Shown here: positions 42,711-51,805 of the stretch, in pieces
How positions within the stretch are numbered: the stretch's first letter is position 1
Layout of the letters: every line of letters begins with the position of its first letter
From: Lachnospiraceae bacterium
GTDB lineage: Bacteria; Bacillota; Clostridia; Lachnospirales; Lachnospiraceae
Length of the DNA: 53,436 nucleotides
Reading direction: 5' to 3'
Assembly: GCA_019421365.1 (NCBI GenBank)
Contig: JAHZFJ010000029.1
Location: forward strand, 1 to 53,436
Made by a program: the position numbers and the translations under genes
Notes under the pieces: generated by a model
Databases searched by the model: none
Told to the model about the DNA's origin: nothing
What the model saw: the letters and a program-made list of their open reading frames with translations, nothing else

Positions 42711-43895
42711 TTAATAAAAATTATTATCGTTCTTTTGTTCTGGATTGTCATAAGATTCTGGTACATACTCTTCAGGTTCATACGCTTCTCTTACATACTC
42801 TTCTGGTACATACTCTTCTGATGGTGCAGTTTCTTCTTCACTTCTTGCATTCTGATAAGGGAGCATTAAAAATTGATCAAAGTTCTTTCTAAATAACTTT
42901 TGTAAATCCTCATTAAATCCAAGCACAATCTGTGGTTGCGTCTCAGCATAAATACCTAAGATGTTTCTTGCTACTTCCTCTGACGCTACTGTTATAAGAG
43001 TAAATTTTTTATTACGATCAGCAAGAGCTATTTGTCTTGTTGTGGTTGTCACACCCCTTCTTGTAGATCTTATTTCTTTGTAATAAGCCCAGATATAATC
43101 TGCATTTTTGAGAATCCTGATTTTATTCCCTCTAATATACGCAGTATACCTACCGGTAATCCATATATTACTTGTTTCATATGCTCCATCTAGCTCCATA
43201 CAAAGTTGTTCAAACGTAATCCCATTATCTACTGCGAACTTCTTAACATCTTTTGCATATCGACCGCTTAACGCTCTCATTAACGACATTAGCGCAAATA
43301 GCACTGCAAATATAATCACTCCACAACCAATAATTGCATATGTACTATTAAACTTACCAACATAGTTTACTTTGAATACGTAATCTGAATACATATCCTC
43401 TGCTAAACCAACCTGTGTCATGAAACTTTTTAGTTCTGAATATTCACGATCACTTAGTTTAACAAATGTTCCTTTATAAGAAGAAGCCGTCGGCTCTGAA
43501 TTATTATCTAACGCTATTCCTGTATTATCCAATAAAACATCAAACTCGTTCATTAAATCGGAACCATCTGCAAGTAATGCGAGATATTGTGACAAGTTAA
43601 CGTCGGTTATGTAATATCTTGAAGTGGTCTTAACATTTGTTCTAGTACCATCATCATATTCCGTATAGCTTTCTATTTCTAAGAAATAATCGTATACATA
43701 TGCAATTTGGGCTTCAACGTATTTACCAGTATATTTATCTAGATCGATACTATCAATATCGATTTTTTCTGGCCCCATCACAAATTTAATAGGTCCCATA
43801 CCGGTATATATTAACGTACCTATTATTATTGCAATACATACAACAATTTTAATAATTGCCTTCTTAATAATATTCTTTCTTACTTTTTGTAACAT
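42711..43895 (-). CDS. Unrecognised two-TM membrane protein with acidic repeat tail
   Basis: I do not recognise the family. The 394 residues begin with a membrane segment (about 13-33), followed by an extracytoplasmic region of about 145 residues containing KYTGKYVEAQIAYVYDYFLEIE, and a second membrane segment (about 182-205). The cytoplasmic beta-rich domain follows (TRQIALADRNKKFTLITVAS). The tail (about 355-385) repeats an EEYVPE-like unit four times. It sits between the rplQ terminators and the ECF operon, as a separate unit. The domain layout suggests a membrane stress or signalling protein, but no activity can be stated. Confidence 0.7.
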   Translation of the reverse strand: MLQKVRKNIIKKAIIKIVVCIAIIIGTLIYTGMGPIKFVMGPEKIDIDSIDLDKYTGKYVEAQIAYVYDYFLEIESYTEYDDGTRTNVKTTSRYYITDVNLSQYLALLADGSDLMNEFDVLLDNTGIALDNNSEPTASSYKGTFVKLSDREYSELKSFMTQVGLAEDMYSDYVFKVNYVGKFNSTYAIIGCGVIIFAVLFALMSLMRALSGRYAKDVKKFAVDNGITFEQLCMELDGAYETSNIWITGRYTAYIRGNKIRILKNADYIWAYYKEIRSTRRGVTTTTRQIALADRNKKFTLITVASEEVARNILGIYAETQPQIVLGFNEDLQKLFRKNFDQFLMLPYQNARSEEETAPSEEYVPEEYVREAYEPEEYVPESYDNPEQKNDNNFY

Positions 43896-44051
43896 GAATT
43901 CTCCTCCCTACTCACCATTTACTCTTTTAATGATTATCTCATTTCCCTTCACTCAATAACATATGCCTTCCAATTGTAACACAATATTTACCATAATCCT
44001 ATAGGTCTGTAGATTTATTTACCTTTTTTTGCTGATTTGTTAATTTTGCAT

Positions 44052-44128
44052 AAAAAAAAGAGGCTATTACTTAAAAAGTATATTAGCCTCAAAAACAGAA
44101 AGTAAATGGTAACTACCACTTACTTTCT
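44052..44128 (-). terminator. Two terminators in tandem after rplQ
   Basis: First, AGAAAGTAA paired with TTACTTTCT, extended by TGGTA/TACCA (44097-44128), and followed by GTTTTTG. Second, GAGGCTA/TAGCCTC (44060-44066 and 44084-44090), followed by eight U (44052-44059). Confidence 0.85.
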
Positions 44129-44149
44129 ACTATCTATCTATAGTTTTTC

Positions 44150-44686
44150 TTATACTAATTCAATAAGAACTTCCATAGCTGCGTCACCTTTACGTTGACC
44201 AATTTTAACGATTCTTGTGTAACCACCGTTACGACCAACATATTTAGGTGCGATTTCATCAAATAATAAATCTGTTACATCAACAGTCTTAGTATTCTTT
44301 TTCTTACCAGCAGCTTCAGCTGGAACTTCTGTTACAGTGTAAAGAGTTTTAAGCATTTGTCTTCTAGCGTGTAGTCTTGAAGCACTGTCTTTTTTGATTG
44401 TTTTTTCAACATCATCAAAAACTGTTACTTTCTTACCATCAACAACTTCCTTCACTCTCTTACCATCTTTATCTTTACGAGCAACTTTAGCAGTTACTGT
44501 TACAGTTTCAAAGTTGTCCTTTTCTTTAACAGCAAGTGCGATCATGCCCTCAGCAATTTTACGAATCTCTTTTGCCTTAGCTTCAGTAGTAACGATTTTA
44601 CCATGATATAATAAATTAGTTACTTGATTACGAAGTAAAGCTTTTCTTTGACTTGAAGTTCTTCCAAGTTTTCTATAGCCTGCCAT
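44150..44686 (-). CDS. rplQ: 50S ribosomal protein L17
   Basis: Protein of the large subunit near the exit tunnel. The first 55 residues (MAGYRKLGRTSSQRKALLRN) and the end (YVGRNGGYTRIVKIGQRKGDAAMEVLIEL) are typical. It is longer than usual (178 residues against about 120). An insertion of about 55 residues in the middle (about 68-130) is rich in Lys and Asp (KDKDGKRVKEVVDGKKVTVFDD). Such extended L17 proteins occur in Lachnospiraceae. Last gene of the rpsM-rplQ operon, followed by two terminators. Confidence 0.95.
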   Translation of the reverse strand: MAGYRKLGRTSSQRKALLRNQVTNLLYHGKIVTTEAKAKEIRKIAEGMIALAVKEKDNFETVTVTAKVARKDKDGKRVKEVVDGKKVTVFDDVEKTIKKDSASRLHARRQMLKTLYTVTEVPAEAAGKKKNTKTVDVTDLLFDEIAPKYVGRNGGYTRIVKIGQRKGDAAMEVLIELV

Positions 44687-44707
44687 TTTCTTACCTCCTT
44701 ATGACTT

Positions 44708-45667
44708 TTATTCATCACTTAGGTTAAGTGATAAACCTAGTTCTTTTAACTTAGCGAGTACTTCCTCAAGGGATTTACGGCCAAGGTTTCTTACTTTCAT
44801 CATATCTTCTGAAGTTCTGTTAGTTAATTCTTCAACAGTATTAATTCCAGCTCTCTTCAAGCAGTTGTATGAACGAACGGATAATTCTAGCTCATCAATG
44901 TTCATTTCAAGTACTTTTTCTTTTTCATTATCTTCTTTTTCTACCATAACTTCAGCAGTCTTAGCATTTTCAGATAGATCAATGAAAGAATTAAGATGCT
45001 CGCTAAGAACTTTTGCGGCCAAACTAACTGCTTCATCAGGTACAAGTGTACCGTTTGTATAAACATCTAATGTTAGCTTATCATAATCAGTGATTTGTCC
45101 AACACGAGTGTTTTCAACTGTTAAGTTAACACGTTCTACTGGTGTGTAGATTGAGTCTACAGGGATTACACCGATTGGCAAATCATCATTTTTATTTTTG
45201 TCAGAGCTGATATAACCTCTACCCCTTGTAATTGTTAATTCCATATATAGCTTGCTGTCAGCACCACCGCTTAAGTTAGCTATAACTAGATCTGGATTTA
45301 AAATTTCAATGTCAGGATCGGCCTGGATGTCTCCAGCTGTTACAACTCCTTCACCTTCAAACTCGATATATGCAGTTTTTGGCTCATTCGTTTCGCTAGT
45401 ATTCTTGATTGCTAAGCTCTTAATGTTCATTATTATTTCAGTTACGTCTTCTTTAACGCCTGGAATTGTACTAAATTCGTGAACAACACCGTCAATTTTA
45501 ACTTGACTAACTGCTGCTCCAGGTAAAGAAGAAAGCATAATCCTTCTTAAAGAATTACCCAAAGTTGTTCCGTATCCTCTTTCAAGTGGCTCAACTACAA
45601 AACGTCCATATTTTTTATCTTCAGAAATCTCTGCAATCTCTATTTTTGGTTTTTCAAAATCAAACAC
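44708..45667 (-). CDS. rpoA: RNA polymerase alpha subunit
   Basis: The N-terminal domain (about 1-225) dimerises and nucleates polymerase; the C-terminal domain (about 250-310) contacts DNA and regulators (SVRSYNCLKRAGINTVEEL, KVRNLGRKSLEEV). The 319-residue length is normal. The start is a GTG at 45667 with AAGGAGGG seven bases upstream, and MFDFEKPKIEIAE is the normal N-terminus of this protein in the group; a farther upstream ATG would add 14 residues. Fourth gene of the rpsM operon. Confidence 0.96.
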   Translation of the reverse strand: MFDFEKPKIEIAEISEDKKYGRFVVEPLERGYGTTLGNSLRRIMLSSLPGAAVSQVKIDGVVHEFSTIPGVKEDVTEIIMNIKSLAIKNTSETNEPKTAYIEFEGEGVVTAGDIQADPDIEILNPDLVIANLSGGADSKLYMELTITRGRGYISSDKNKNDDLPIGVIPVDSIYTPVERVNLTVENTRVGQITDYDKLTLDVYTNGTLVPDEAVSLAAKVLSEHLNSFIDLSENAKTAEVMVEKEDNEKEKVLEMNIDELELSVRSYNCLKRAGINTVEELTNRTSEDMMKVRNLGRKSLEEVLAKLKELGLSLNLSDE

Positions 45668-45807
45668 TATTGGACCCTCCTTTTGGGTTAAATTATTGAG
45701 GGTAATCATTCATAACATATAACTTTCATTATATAGTAGTTACGGGTAATTATCTTGGCATAGCCAACGCTACCCATAACCACAATGATACAAATGAAAA
45801 CTACATA

Positions 45808-46401
45808 TTATTTAGAATACAACTCGACGATAAGCATTTCGTTAACTGGAACATCAATTTGATCTCTTGTAGGCATTTCTTTAACAACACCTTTTAAAGC
45901 ATCTTGATCAGCTTCTAACCAAGCTGGTACTAATCTAGAACCAGTTACTTCTAAGACATCTTTATATCTTTGTGCAGTTTTGCACTTTTCTTTAATTTCG
46001 ATTACATCACCTGGTTTAACTGAATAAGAAGGGATGTTTACACATTTACCGTTTACTAAAACGTGTTTGTGATCAACGATTTGTCTAGCTTCTTTTCTAG
46101 TTCTACCAAAACCTAAACGATAAACTACGTTATCTAATCTAAGTTCAAGAATGATCATTAGGTTTTCACCAGCTGTACCATTCTTCATTTTTTTAGCTTT
46201 TGCAAAATTATTTCTAAATGGTTTTTCTAATACACCATAGATAAATTTAGCTTTTTGTTTTTCTTTTAATTGTAAGCCGTACTCACTTAATTTTTTACCA
46301 GCTCTTGGAGCTCTATTAGATTTCTTGTCTATTCCTAGGTAAATAGGATCAAGACCAAGTGATCTACATCTTTTTAAAACAGGACTCATGTCTCTTGCCA
46401 T
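45808..46401 (-). CDS. rpsD: 30S ribosomal protein S4
   Basis: A primary 16S rRNA binder and assembly starter, 197 residues. The S4 RNA-binding domain is near residues 88-150 (LELRLDNVVYRLGF, ARQIVDHKHVLVNGK). The N-terminus lacks the zinc-binding cysteine cluster, so it is the zinc-free form. In many bacteria S4 regulates its own operon; the 156-base gap before this gene is structured (see 46402). Confidence 0.97.
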   Translation of the reverse strand: MARDMSPVLKRCRSLGLDPIYLGIDKKSNRAPRAGKKLSEYGLQLKEKQKAKFIYGVLEKPFRNNFAKAKKMKNGTAGENLMIILELRLDNVVYRLGFGRTRKEARQIVDHKHVLVNGKCVNIPSYSVKPGDVIEIKEKCKTAQRYKDVLEVTGSRLVPAWLEADQDALKGVVKEMPTRDQIDVPVNEMLIVELYSK

Positions 46402-46557
46402 GCTATTAGTTACCTCCTAATCTATTAACTTAAATCTTTACCAGTAAACATGCATTTTATACATTTTTTACCTTTGTAGTAACAATAACGCTCCTTGTTA
46501 CTCTACGAAAGATTACCGTTGTTACAGCGCTTCTATATATTAATCGTAAGTTAAGAA
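46402..46557 (-). promoter_or_regulatory. Structured rpsK-rpsD intergenic leader
   Basis: On minus, GTAACAA pairs with TTGTTAC, flanking a stem reinforced by CG/CG, about 60 bases after the rpsK stop. In Bacillus, S4 represses through a leader directly before rpsD; this gap has the right position, but I cannot show that it folds in the same way. Confidence 0.35.
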
Positions 46558-46953
46558 CTACACTCTTCTACGTTTTGGTGGTCTACAACCATTGTGTGGA
46601 ACTGGAGTAACATCTTTGATGCTAGTTACTTCAATACCGCAAGCTTGTAGCGCACGGATAGCTGCTTCTCTACCTGAACCTGGTCCTTTAACCATAACTT
46701 CTACTGATTTTAAACCATGAACGATTGCTGCTTTAGCTGCAGTTTCAGCTGCCATTTGTGCTGCATAAGGAGTAGATTTCTTAGAACCTCTAAATCCTAA
46801 TCCACCTGCACTAGCCCATGAAAGAGCATTTCCTTCTGCATCTGTTAGCGTAACAATTGTATTGTTAAAAGATGACTGAATATGTGCTTGTCCACGGTCA
46901 ACGTTTTTCTTAACACGTTTTTTAGTCACTTTTTTTGCTATTTTTTTAGCCAT
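46558..46953 (-). CDS. rpsK: 30S ribosomal protein S11
   Basis: Platform protein of the small subunit, 131 residues with the family's GRAHIQ/GQAHIQSSFNNTIVT opening, the GFRGSKKSTPYAAQ segment and the basic NGCRPPKRRRV tail. The ATG at 46953 has AGGAGGG seven bases upstream; a TTG two codons earlier is not used. It lies between rpsM and rpsD. Confidence 0.97.
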   Translation of the reverse strand: MAKKIAKKVTKKRVKKNVDRGQAHIQSSFNNTIVTLTDAEGNALSWASAGGLGFRGSKKSTPYAAQMAAETAAKAAIVHGLKSVEVMVKGPGSGREAAIRALQACGIEVTSIKDVTPVPHNGCRPPKRRRV

Positions 46954-47011
46954 TTCCAAACCCTCCTATTGGATTTTTATTCCTATTATTTAACCGAATA
47001 AATTAAGATAA

Positions 47012-47380
47012 TTATTTCTTCTTGTTTGCAACAGTTCTCTTAGGACCTTTTCTAGTTCTAGCATTAGTCTTAGTTTTTTGTCCACGAACAGGAAGACCTT
47101 TTCTATGACGGATTCCTCTGTAACATCCGATTTCTTGTAATGTCTTAATATTAAGTGCGATTTGTCTACGTAAATCACCTTCAACAGTATGACTTGCGTC
47201 GATTACATCACGAATTCTTGAAACTTCTTCGTCAGTTAAATCTCTAACGCGAGTGTCTGGATTAATATTAGCTTCTGCTAATATACGATTTGAACTTACT
47301 CTACCAATTCCATAAATGTAAGTAAGACCGATTTCAACACGTTTTTCTCTTGGTAAATCTACACCACTGATACGAGCCAT
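47012..47380 (-). CDS. rpsM: 30S ribosomal protein S13
   Basis: Head protein of the small subunit contacting the P-site tRNA and L5. The 122 residues begin MARISGVDLPREKRVEIGLTYIYGIG and end in a lysine-rich tail (ARTRKGPKRTVANKKK). First gene of the operon rpsM-rpsK-rpsD-rpoA-rplQ, preceded by a long leader. Confidence 0.97.
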   Translation of the reverse strand: MARISGVDLPREKRVEIGLTYIYGIGRVSSNRILAEANINPDTRVRDLTDEEVSRIRDVIDASHTVEGDLRRQIALNIKTLQEIGCYRGIRHRKGLPVRGQKTKTNARTRKGPKRTVANKKK

Positions 47381-47399
47381 GCGCGTATTACACCTCCAT

Positions 47400-47980
47400 A
47401 ATTGTAATTAATTATACTGTTAAGACCGTTTGTAATATCATATGACTAATACATGATCAACATATGGTGAAATGCATACTACTAAACTTCTTAACTAATC
47501 ATAGTTTCATTTAATAATTTTATTTGTTATCGGGACTAGTAGCCCCTACATATAATAGAATACACAGTACCATATATTCTATTTTTGTAATGAACAACCT
47601 TTCCAGGCGTTTCATTACATCAGCCGCTTTAAATTGTGACAAACACAAGTAAATTCTTATGTTTGTGTATACTAAAGGCATCAAAGATATTATGTTATTT
47701 CAGACAACAACGTTATCATACATAACAATGCCATCATTAATAACACAGAATAACGACACCATAGTATATTAAATAACAAGTACGCCTATTTCACTGTCAA
47801 CACAGCAAAAAGTGCATAACATTCCTGTTATCCACAATATCACAATGGAATATCGTCGATATGATCTTAAACATATGACAAATATTCAGCGCATGATTTC
47901 TCATACGCGCTAGTTTCCTAGCAGATTGTAACACAAAAAGCAAGAACTATTTATGATCGAAAATATATATACGAAACAAT
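47400..47980 (-). promoter_or_regulatory. Long structured leader before rpsM
   Basis: About 580 bases with no gene, downstream of the rpmJ terminator and upstream of rpsM. On minus there are several hairpins. CTAG-GAAA-CTAG is near 47919. GCGC plus ATGA paired with TCAT plus GCGC is at about 47890-47911. A perfect GTAATGAA/TTCATTAC hairpin is at about 47587-47618. ACACAA/TTGTGT is near 47640-47668. TTGACA near 47801 and an extended -10 TGTTACAAT near 47930 are promoter candidates. It is a candidate for S4-type or other feedback control of the operon. Confidence 0.5.
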
Positions 47981-48000
47981 AAAAAGCCCTTCCGCTTTTT
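47981..48000 (-). terminator. Terminator of the infA-rpmJ unit
   Basis: AAAAAGC/GCTTTTT stem with a six-base loop nine bases past the rpmJ stop. Confidence 0.75.
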
Positions 48001-48008
48001 ATTGGATA

Positions 48009-48122
48009 TTAGCCTTGTCTTTGTTTGTGTCTAGGATTTTCACAGATAACTCTGATACTTCCTTTTCTCTTAATAATTTTGCATTTTTCGCAAATTGGTT
48101 TTACTGATGACCTTACCTTCAT
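48009..48122 (-). CDS. rpmJ: 50S ribosomal protein L36
   Basis: A 37-residue zinc-ribbon protein of the large subunit. The zinc ligands are C11, C14, C27 and H32 (ICEKC, VICENPRH), so it is the zinc-binding form. AAGGAG lies before the ATG. It follows infA after a 255-base gap that contains no other gene, though it holds a small CAAATT/AATTTG hairpin. It is too short to be seen in ordinary gene listings. Confidence 0.93.
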   Translation of the reverse strand: MKVRSSVKPICEKCKIIKRKGSIRVICENPRHKQRQG

Positions 48123-48377
48123 CGAGATTCACTCCTTTCACAAAAGTCAGCTCCCATTATACCATTTTAAATTGTAAATAGCAAGCGTTATTTATATAAA
48201 ATTAAATTTACTATTCATTCCCTCTTTTTCATCAATATTTTTAAATTAATTACCTAAAATACTGAGTTTCATAGGTCTCAAATTACATTATTGCAATTTG
48301 TGTACATCATTTTCACCGAAGAAATGTGCACTTGAATAGCTAGTTATTAATTTAATATACCTTCATTATACCTTTAC

Positions 48378-48596
48378 TTATTTATCTCTCCAGATAATTC
48401 TTCCTTTTGATAAATCATAAGGTGATAATTCTAATGTTACCTTATCTCCTGGTAATATACGAATAAAGTTCATTCTTAATTTACCACTAATATGAGCTAA
48501 AACTTTGTGTCCATTTTCTAACTCAACCTGAAACATTGCGTTTGGTAATTTTTCGATAACTATTCCTTCGATTTCAACTACATCTGCTTTTGACAT
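48378..48596 (-). CDS. infA: Translation initiation factor IF-1
   Basis: An OB-fold factor of 72 residues that binds the A site of the 30S subunit during initiation. The sequence KADVVEIEGIVIEKLPNAMF and the end RGRIIWRDK are typical. AGGAGG is before the ATG. It lies downstream of the KOW-protein gene in the conserved map-KOW-infA-rpmJ order. Confidence 0.97.
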   Translation of the reverse strand: MSKADVVEIEGIVIEKLPNAMFQVELENGHKVLAHISGKLRMNFIRILPGDKVTLELSPYDLSKGRIIWRDK

Positions 48597-48655
48597 TTTT
48601 AAACCTCCTAAATTCCTTCAAAGGGGATATCCTATCCCGTGGTTACTTTACTAAT

Positions 48656-48931
48656 CTATTGTTTCAAGAATATCTTTATAGATCTTTTAATATCCTCATC
48701 CGTTACTTTTTTACCTGAGTTCATACACTCTTTTATAATCTCAGGAATATCATTAATGATTTGAATGTGCTTTATTTTTTTCTTTTTGGGATTACTGATT
48801 TTTTTTCGTATACCATCCACTAGATATACATATTCTTGATCAGCTTCAATTATTACATATAAATTTCCTTTGTCATGCCCTGCTTTTGAATATGCAAGCA
48901 TACCATACTGAAAAGTTTCTAATTGATACAT
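48656..48931 (-). CDS. KOW-domain RNA-binding protein (YbzG-like)
   Basis: A 91-residue basic protein of the L14e/L6e/L27e-like KOW class. It opens with FQYGMLAYSKAGHDKGNLYVIIE (the KOW strand-loop) and is rich in lysine (NPKKKKIKH). It occupies the place between map and infA where ybzG stands in Bacillus. A ribosome-linked role is presumed from position and fold. The ATG at 48931 follows AGGTGG; a longer frame from 48976 overlaps map and lacks a site. Confidence 0.8.
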   Translation of the reverse strand: MYQLETFQYGMLAYSKAGHDKGNLYVIIEADQEYVYLVDGIRKKISNPKKKKIKHIQIINDIPEIIKECMNSGKKVTDEDIKRSIKIFLKQ

Positions 48932-48941
48932 CTTACACCAC

Positions 48942-49697
48942 CTACTTTTTTGCAGATAGCAAAATAGGCTCACCATCTGTAATCAAAATCGTATTTTCGT
49001 AATGTGCTGACAAAGAACCATCTTCTGTAACAACTGTCCAATCATCTTCAAGCCATTCCACATCATAACGTCCAATATTTACCATAGGTTCTATTGCAAG
49101 CGTCATACCTGCCTGCAGTTTAATCCCTCTTCTTTTCTGTCGGAAGTTTGGGATCTCTGGGTCTTCATGTAATGCAGTTCCAATTCCATGTCCCACTAAG
49201 TCCCGTACAACTGAAAATCCAAAAGACTCTACATATTCCTGTATCGCAATTGAAATATCATTAAGGTGATAACCTTCTTTGGCGAATTTAATTCCCTCAA
49301 AAAAGCTTTGTCTAGTTACCTCAATTAATTTCTTTGCTTCATCACTAATATTACCAACTGCCCAGGTTCTTGCTGCATCTGAATGATAACCTTTATAAAT
49401 TACACCTGCATCGAGACTAACAATGTCTCCATCTTGTATATATCTGTCCTTTGAAGGAATTCCATGAACAACTTCATCATTAACCGATACACAAATTGAT
49501 GCTGGATATCCATTATAATTTAAGAAGGAAGGGATGCAACCTAATTTACGAATGATCTCTTCTCCTTTTTTATCGATATCCATGGTTGTAATTCCTGGTT
49601 TTACGTATTGCTTCAATTCATCATGCACGATTGCAAGTATATTACCTGCTTCTTTCATTAACTCAATTTCTTTACCTGATTTAATCGTAACAGACAT
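48942..49697 (-). CDS. map: Methionine aminopeptidase, type I
   Basis: Removes the initiator methionine from new proteins. All metal ligands of the pita-bread fold are in place: D and D in SLDAGVIYKGYHSDAARTW, H in GHGIGTALHEDPEIPN, E in AIEPM and E in HYENTIL. The 251-residue length fits type Ia. The gene starts three bases after the adk stop, so the two are surely cotranscribed. Confidence 0.96.
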   Translation of the reverse strand: MSVTIKSGKEIELMKEAGNILAIVHDELKQYVKPGITTMDIDKKGEEIIRKLGCIPSFLNYNGYPASICVSVNDEVVHGIPSKDRYIQDGDIVSLDAGVIYKGYHSDAARTWAVGNISDEAKKLIEVTRQSFFEGIKFAKEGYHLNDISIAIQEYVESFGFSVVRDLVGHGIGTALHEDPEIPNFRQKRRGIKLQAGMTLAIEPMVNIGRYDVEWLEDDWTVVTEDGSLSAHYENTILITDGEPILLSAKK

Positions 49698-49700
49698 TAT

Positions 49701-50345
49701 TTATTCACCTAGAATCTTAACGATGGCAGCGAATACATCAGCCATATCTACTGTTCCATCTACCTCTACAAGTACATTTTTCTTCGTATAGTAGTCGATA
49801 AGTGGTTGTGTTTGATCATGATATACATTAAGACGTTTTTCAACTGTTTCTGGTTTATCATCATCACGTAAGATAAGTTCCTTTCCACATGTATCACATA
49901 TACCTTCTGTTTTAGGAGGAATATGAACTAAGTGATACGTAGCACCACAAGCTACACAAGCTCTTCTACCTGACATTCTTCGAATGATATTCTCATCAGG
50001 TACTTCTACATTAATAGCATAATCTATTTTCTCTCCGATTGCATCTAATGCAGCATCAAGTGCTTCAGCTTGAGGAATCGTTCTTGGGAACCCATCAAGA
50101 ACATAACCATTTGTACAGTCTTCTTGTTTCACGCGATCAACTACAAGATCAACTACTAATTCATCTGGAACTAATAATCCTTGATCCATGTAAGTCTTAG
50201 CCTTATTGCCAAGTTCTGTACCGTTCTTGATATTAGCACGGAAGATATCTCCCGTAGAAATGTGTGGAATTTTATATTTCTCAGCGATTTTTTTCGCCTG
50301 TGTTCCTTTGCCCGCTCCTGGGGCACCTAACATAATAATCTTCAT
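49701..50345 (-). CDS. adk: Adenylate kinase, zinc-binding long form
   Basis: Interconverts ATP, AMP and ADP. The P-loop is GAPGAGKGT (7-15). The 214-residue long form has a LID domain with four cysteines, C130, C133, C150 and C153, that bind structural zinc as in Gram-positive enzymes. The AMP site residues are in DGFPRT (84-89). Follows secY after a gap of about 115 bases. Confidence 0.97.
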   Translation of the reverse strand: MKIIMLGAPGAGKGTQAKKIAEKYKIPHISTGDIFRANIKNGTELGNKAKTYMDQGLLVPDELVVDLVVDRVKQEDCTNGYVLDGFPRTIPQAEALDAALDAIGEKIDYAINVEVPDENIIRRMSGRRACVACGATYHLVHIPPKTEGICDTCGKELILRDDDKPETVEKRLNVYHDQTQPLIDYYTKKNVLVEVDGTVDMADVFAAIVKILGE

Positions 50346-50459
50346 AATTTTCCTCCCTTACATACTATTATTACCATCATATTTTCTAATCAATCATTTG
50401 TACATCTTTATAGTAGTAAAAGCTGCAGGACGAATCACTACAGCTTACTACTATTCTTA

Positions 50460-51803
50460 TTAATCGTTTAGAAAACCTTTATAGTGACGAACAAGCATTT
50501 GTGATTCAATTTGTTTCATAGTTTCAAGAACTACACCAACAATAATGATCAATGATGTTCCACTAAAAGATACATCAGCACCAAATGCACCAGAGAAGAA
50601 GATTGGTACAACTGCAACAATTGTTAAACCAATTGCTCCGATGAGGATGATGTTATTAAGTACTTTTGTAAGGTAATCTGTAGTAGGTTTACCTGGACGG
50701 ATACCAGGGATGAATCCACCTTGTTTCTTCATATTATTTGAAATCTCAATTGGATTAAAAGTAATTGAAGTATAGAAATATGCAAAGAAAATCAATAATG
50801 CAATATAAACCACTAAACCTAATGTATACTTAAACTCGCCAAAACTTGAAAAGTTACACCAAGCTTGTTGATTCATAATTTTAAGTATTTTCTGACCTAA
50901 GCTTGCGCCAGCACCAGAAGCTGGATTAGTTCCAAACAAACTAGCAATAATAATTGGGAATTGCAATAATGAACCAGCAAAAATTACCGGAATAACACCA
51001 GCAGTATTTACCTTTAAAGGAATACTAGAAGTTTGTCCTCCAACCATCTTTCTTCCTTGTACTTTTTTAGCATATTGAACAGGGATTCTTCTTTCACCAT
51101 CTTGTAAAAAGATAATGAATACTACCATTGCTACAATAACAGCTAAAATAATTGCTGCTGCAAGTATAGAATTAACTACATTTCCTGAACTCTCAATATC
51201 AACAAACTTTTTGTAAAGTGTGCTTATATCGGCAGGTATTCTAGAAATAATATTAATTAATAAGATAATTGAAATACCATTTCCTACACCTTTTTCCGTA
51301 ATTCTTTCGCCTAACCACATAAGGAAAGCAGAACCTGCTGTTAATGATACTGCTACCATAACAACACCAGCAAATGTGAGTCCACCGTCTAAATAGCCTG
51401 AGTTACCAAATCCAATTGCCATAGCAACACTTTCAATAACAGCTAAAGCAACTGTTACATAACGTGTATACTCTGCAATCTTCTTTCTTCCATCTTCCCC
51501 GTCTTTTTGCATTTCTTCCAACTTTGGTATAGCAATAGTTAAAAGCTGCATAATGATTGATGAAGTAATGTATGGTGTAATATTCAATGCAAAGATTGAC
51601 ATGGTGGTAAAAGAACCACCAGTCAATGCATCAAAGAACCCCAAACTAGTCTGCTGACTAAAGAACTGCTTAATCGCATCTCCATTCACCCCTGGGATAG
51701 GAAGTTGACAACCGATTCGAACAATAACGAGTGCTATAAAAGTATAAATTAATTTTTTTCTTATATCTTTAATTTTCCACGCATTTCGGATTGTCTGCAA
51801 CAT
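50460..51803 (-). CDS. secY: Preprotein translocase subunit SecY
   Basis: The channel of the Sec translocon, 447 residues with ten membrane segments. The first follows the start IRKKLIYTFIALVIVRIG; the plug and GVNGDAIKQFF, the GERITEKGVGNGIS loop and GFIPGIRPGKPT at the C-terminal cytosolic loops are typical. It begins two bases after the rplO stop, so it is translated coupled to L15. Confidence 0.97.
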   Translation of the reverse strand: MLQTIRNAWKIKDIRKKLIYTFIALVIVRIGCQLPIPGVNGDAIKQFFSQQTSLGFFDALTGGSFTTMSIFALNITPYITSSIIMQLLTIAIPKLEEMQKDGEDGRKKIAEYTRYVTVALAVIESVAMAIGFGNSGYLDGGLTFAGVVMVAVSLTAGSAFLMWLGERITEKGVGNGISIILLINIISRIPADISTLYKKFVDIESSGNVVNSILAAAIILAVIVAMVVFIIFLQDGERRIPVQYAKKVQGRKMVGGQTSSIPLKVNTAGVIPVIFAGSLLQFPIIIASLFGTNPASGAGASLGQKILKIMNQQAWCNFSSFGEFKYTLGLVVYIALLIFFAYFYTSITFNPIEISNNMKKQGGFIPGIRPGKPTTDYLTKVLNNIILIGAIGLTIVAVVPIFFSGAFGADVSFSGTSLIIIVGVVLETMKQIESQMLVRHYKGFLND

Positions 51804-51805
51804 CC

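Noticed and set aside
46990..47184. A 64-codon frame overlapping rpsM on the same strand
   Set aside because: Out-of-frame shadow of rpsM, with no ribosome site.
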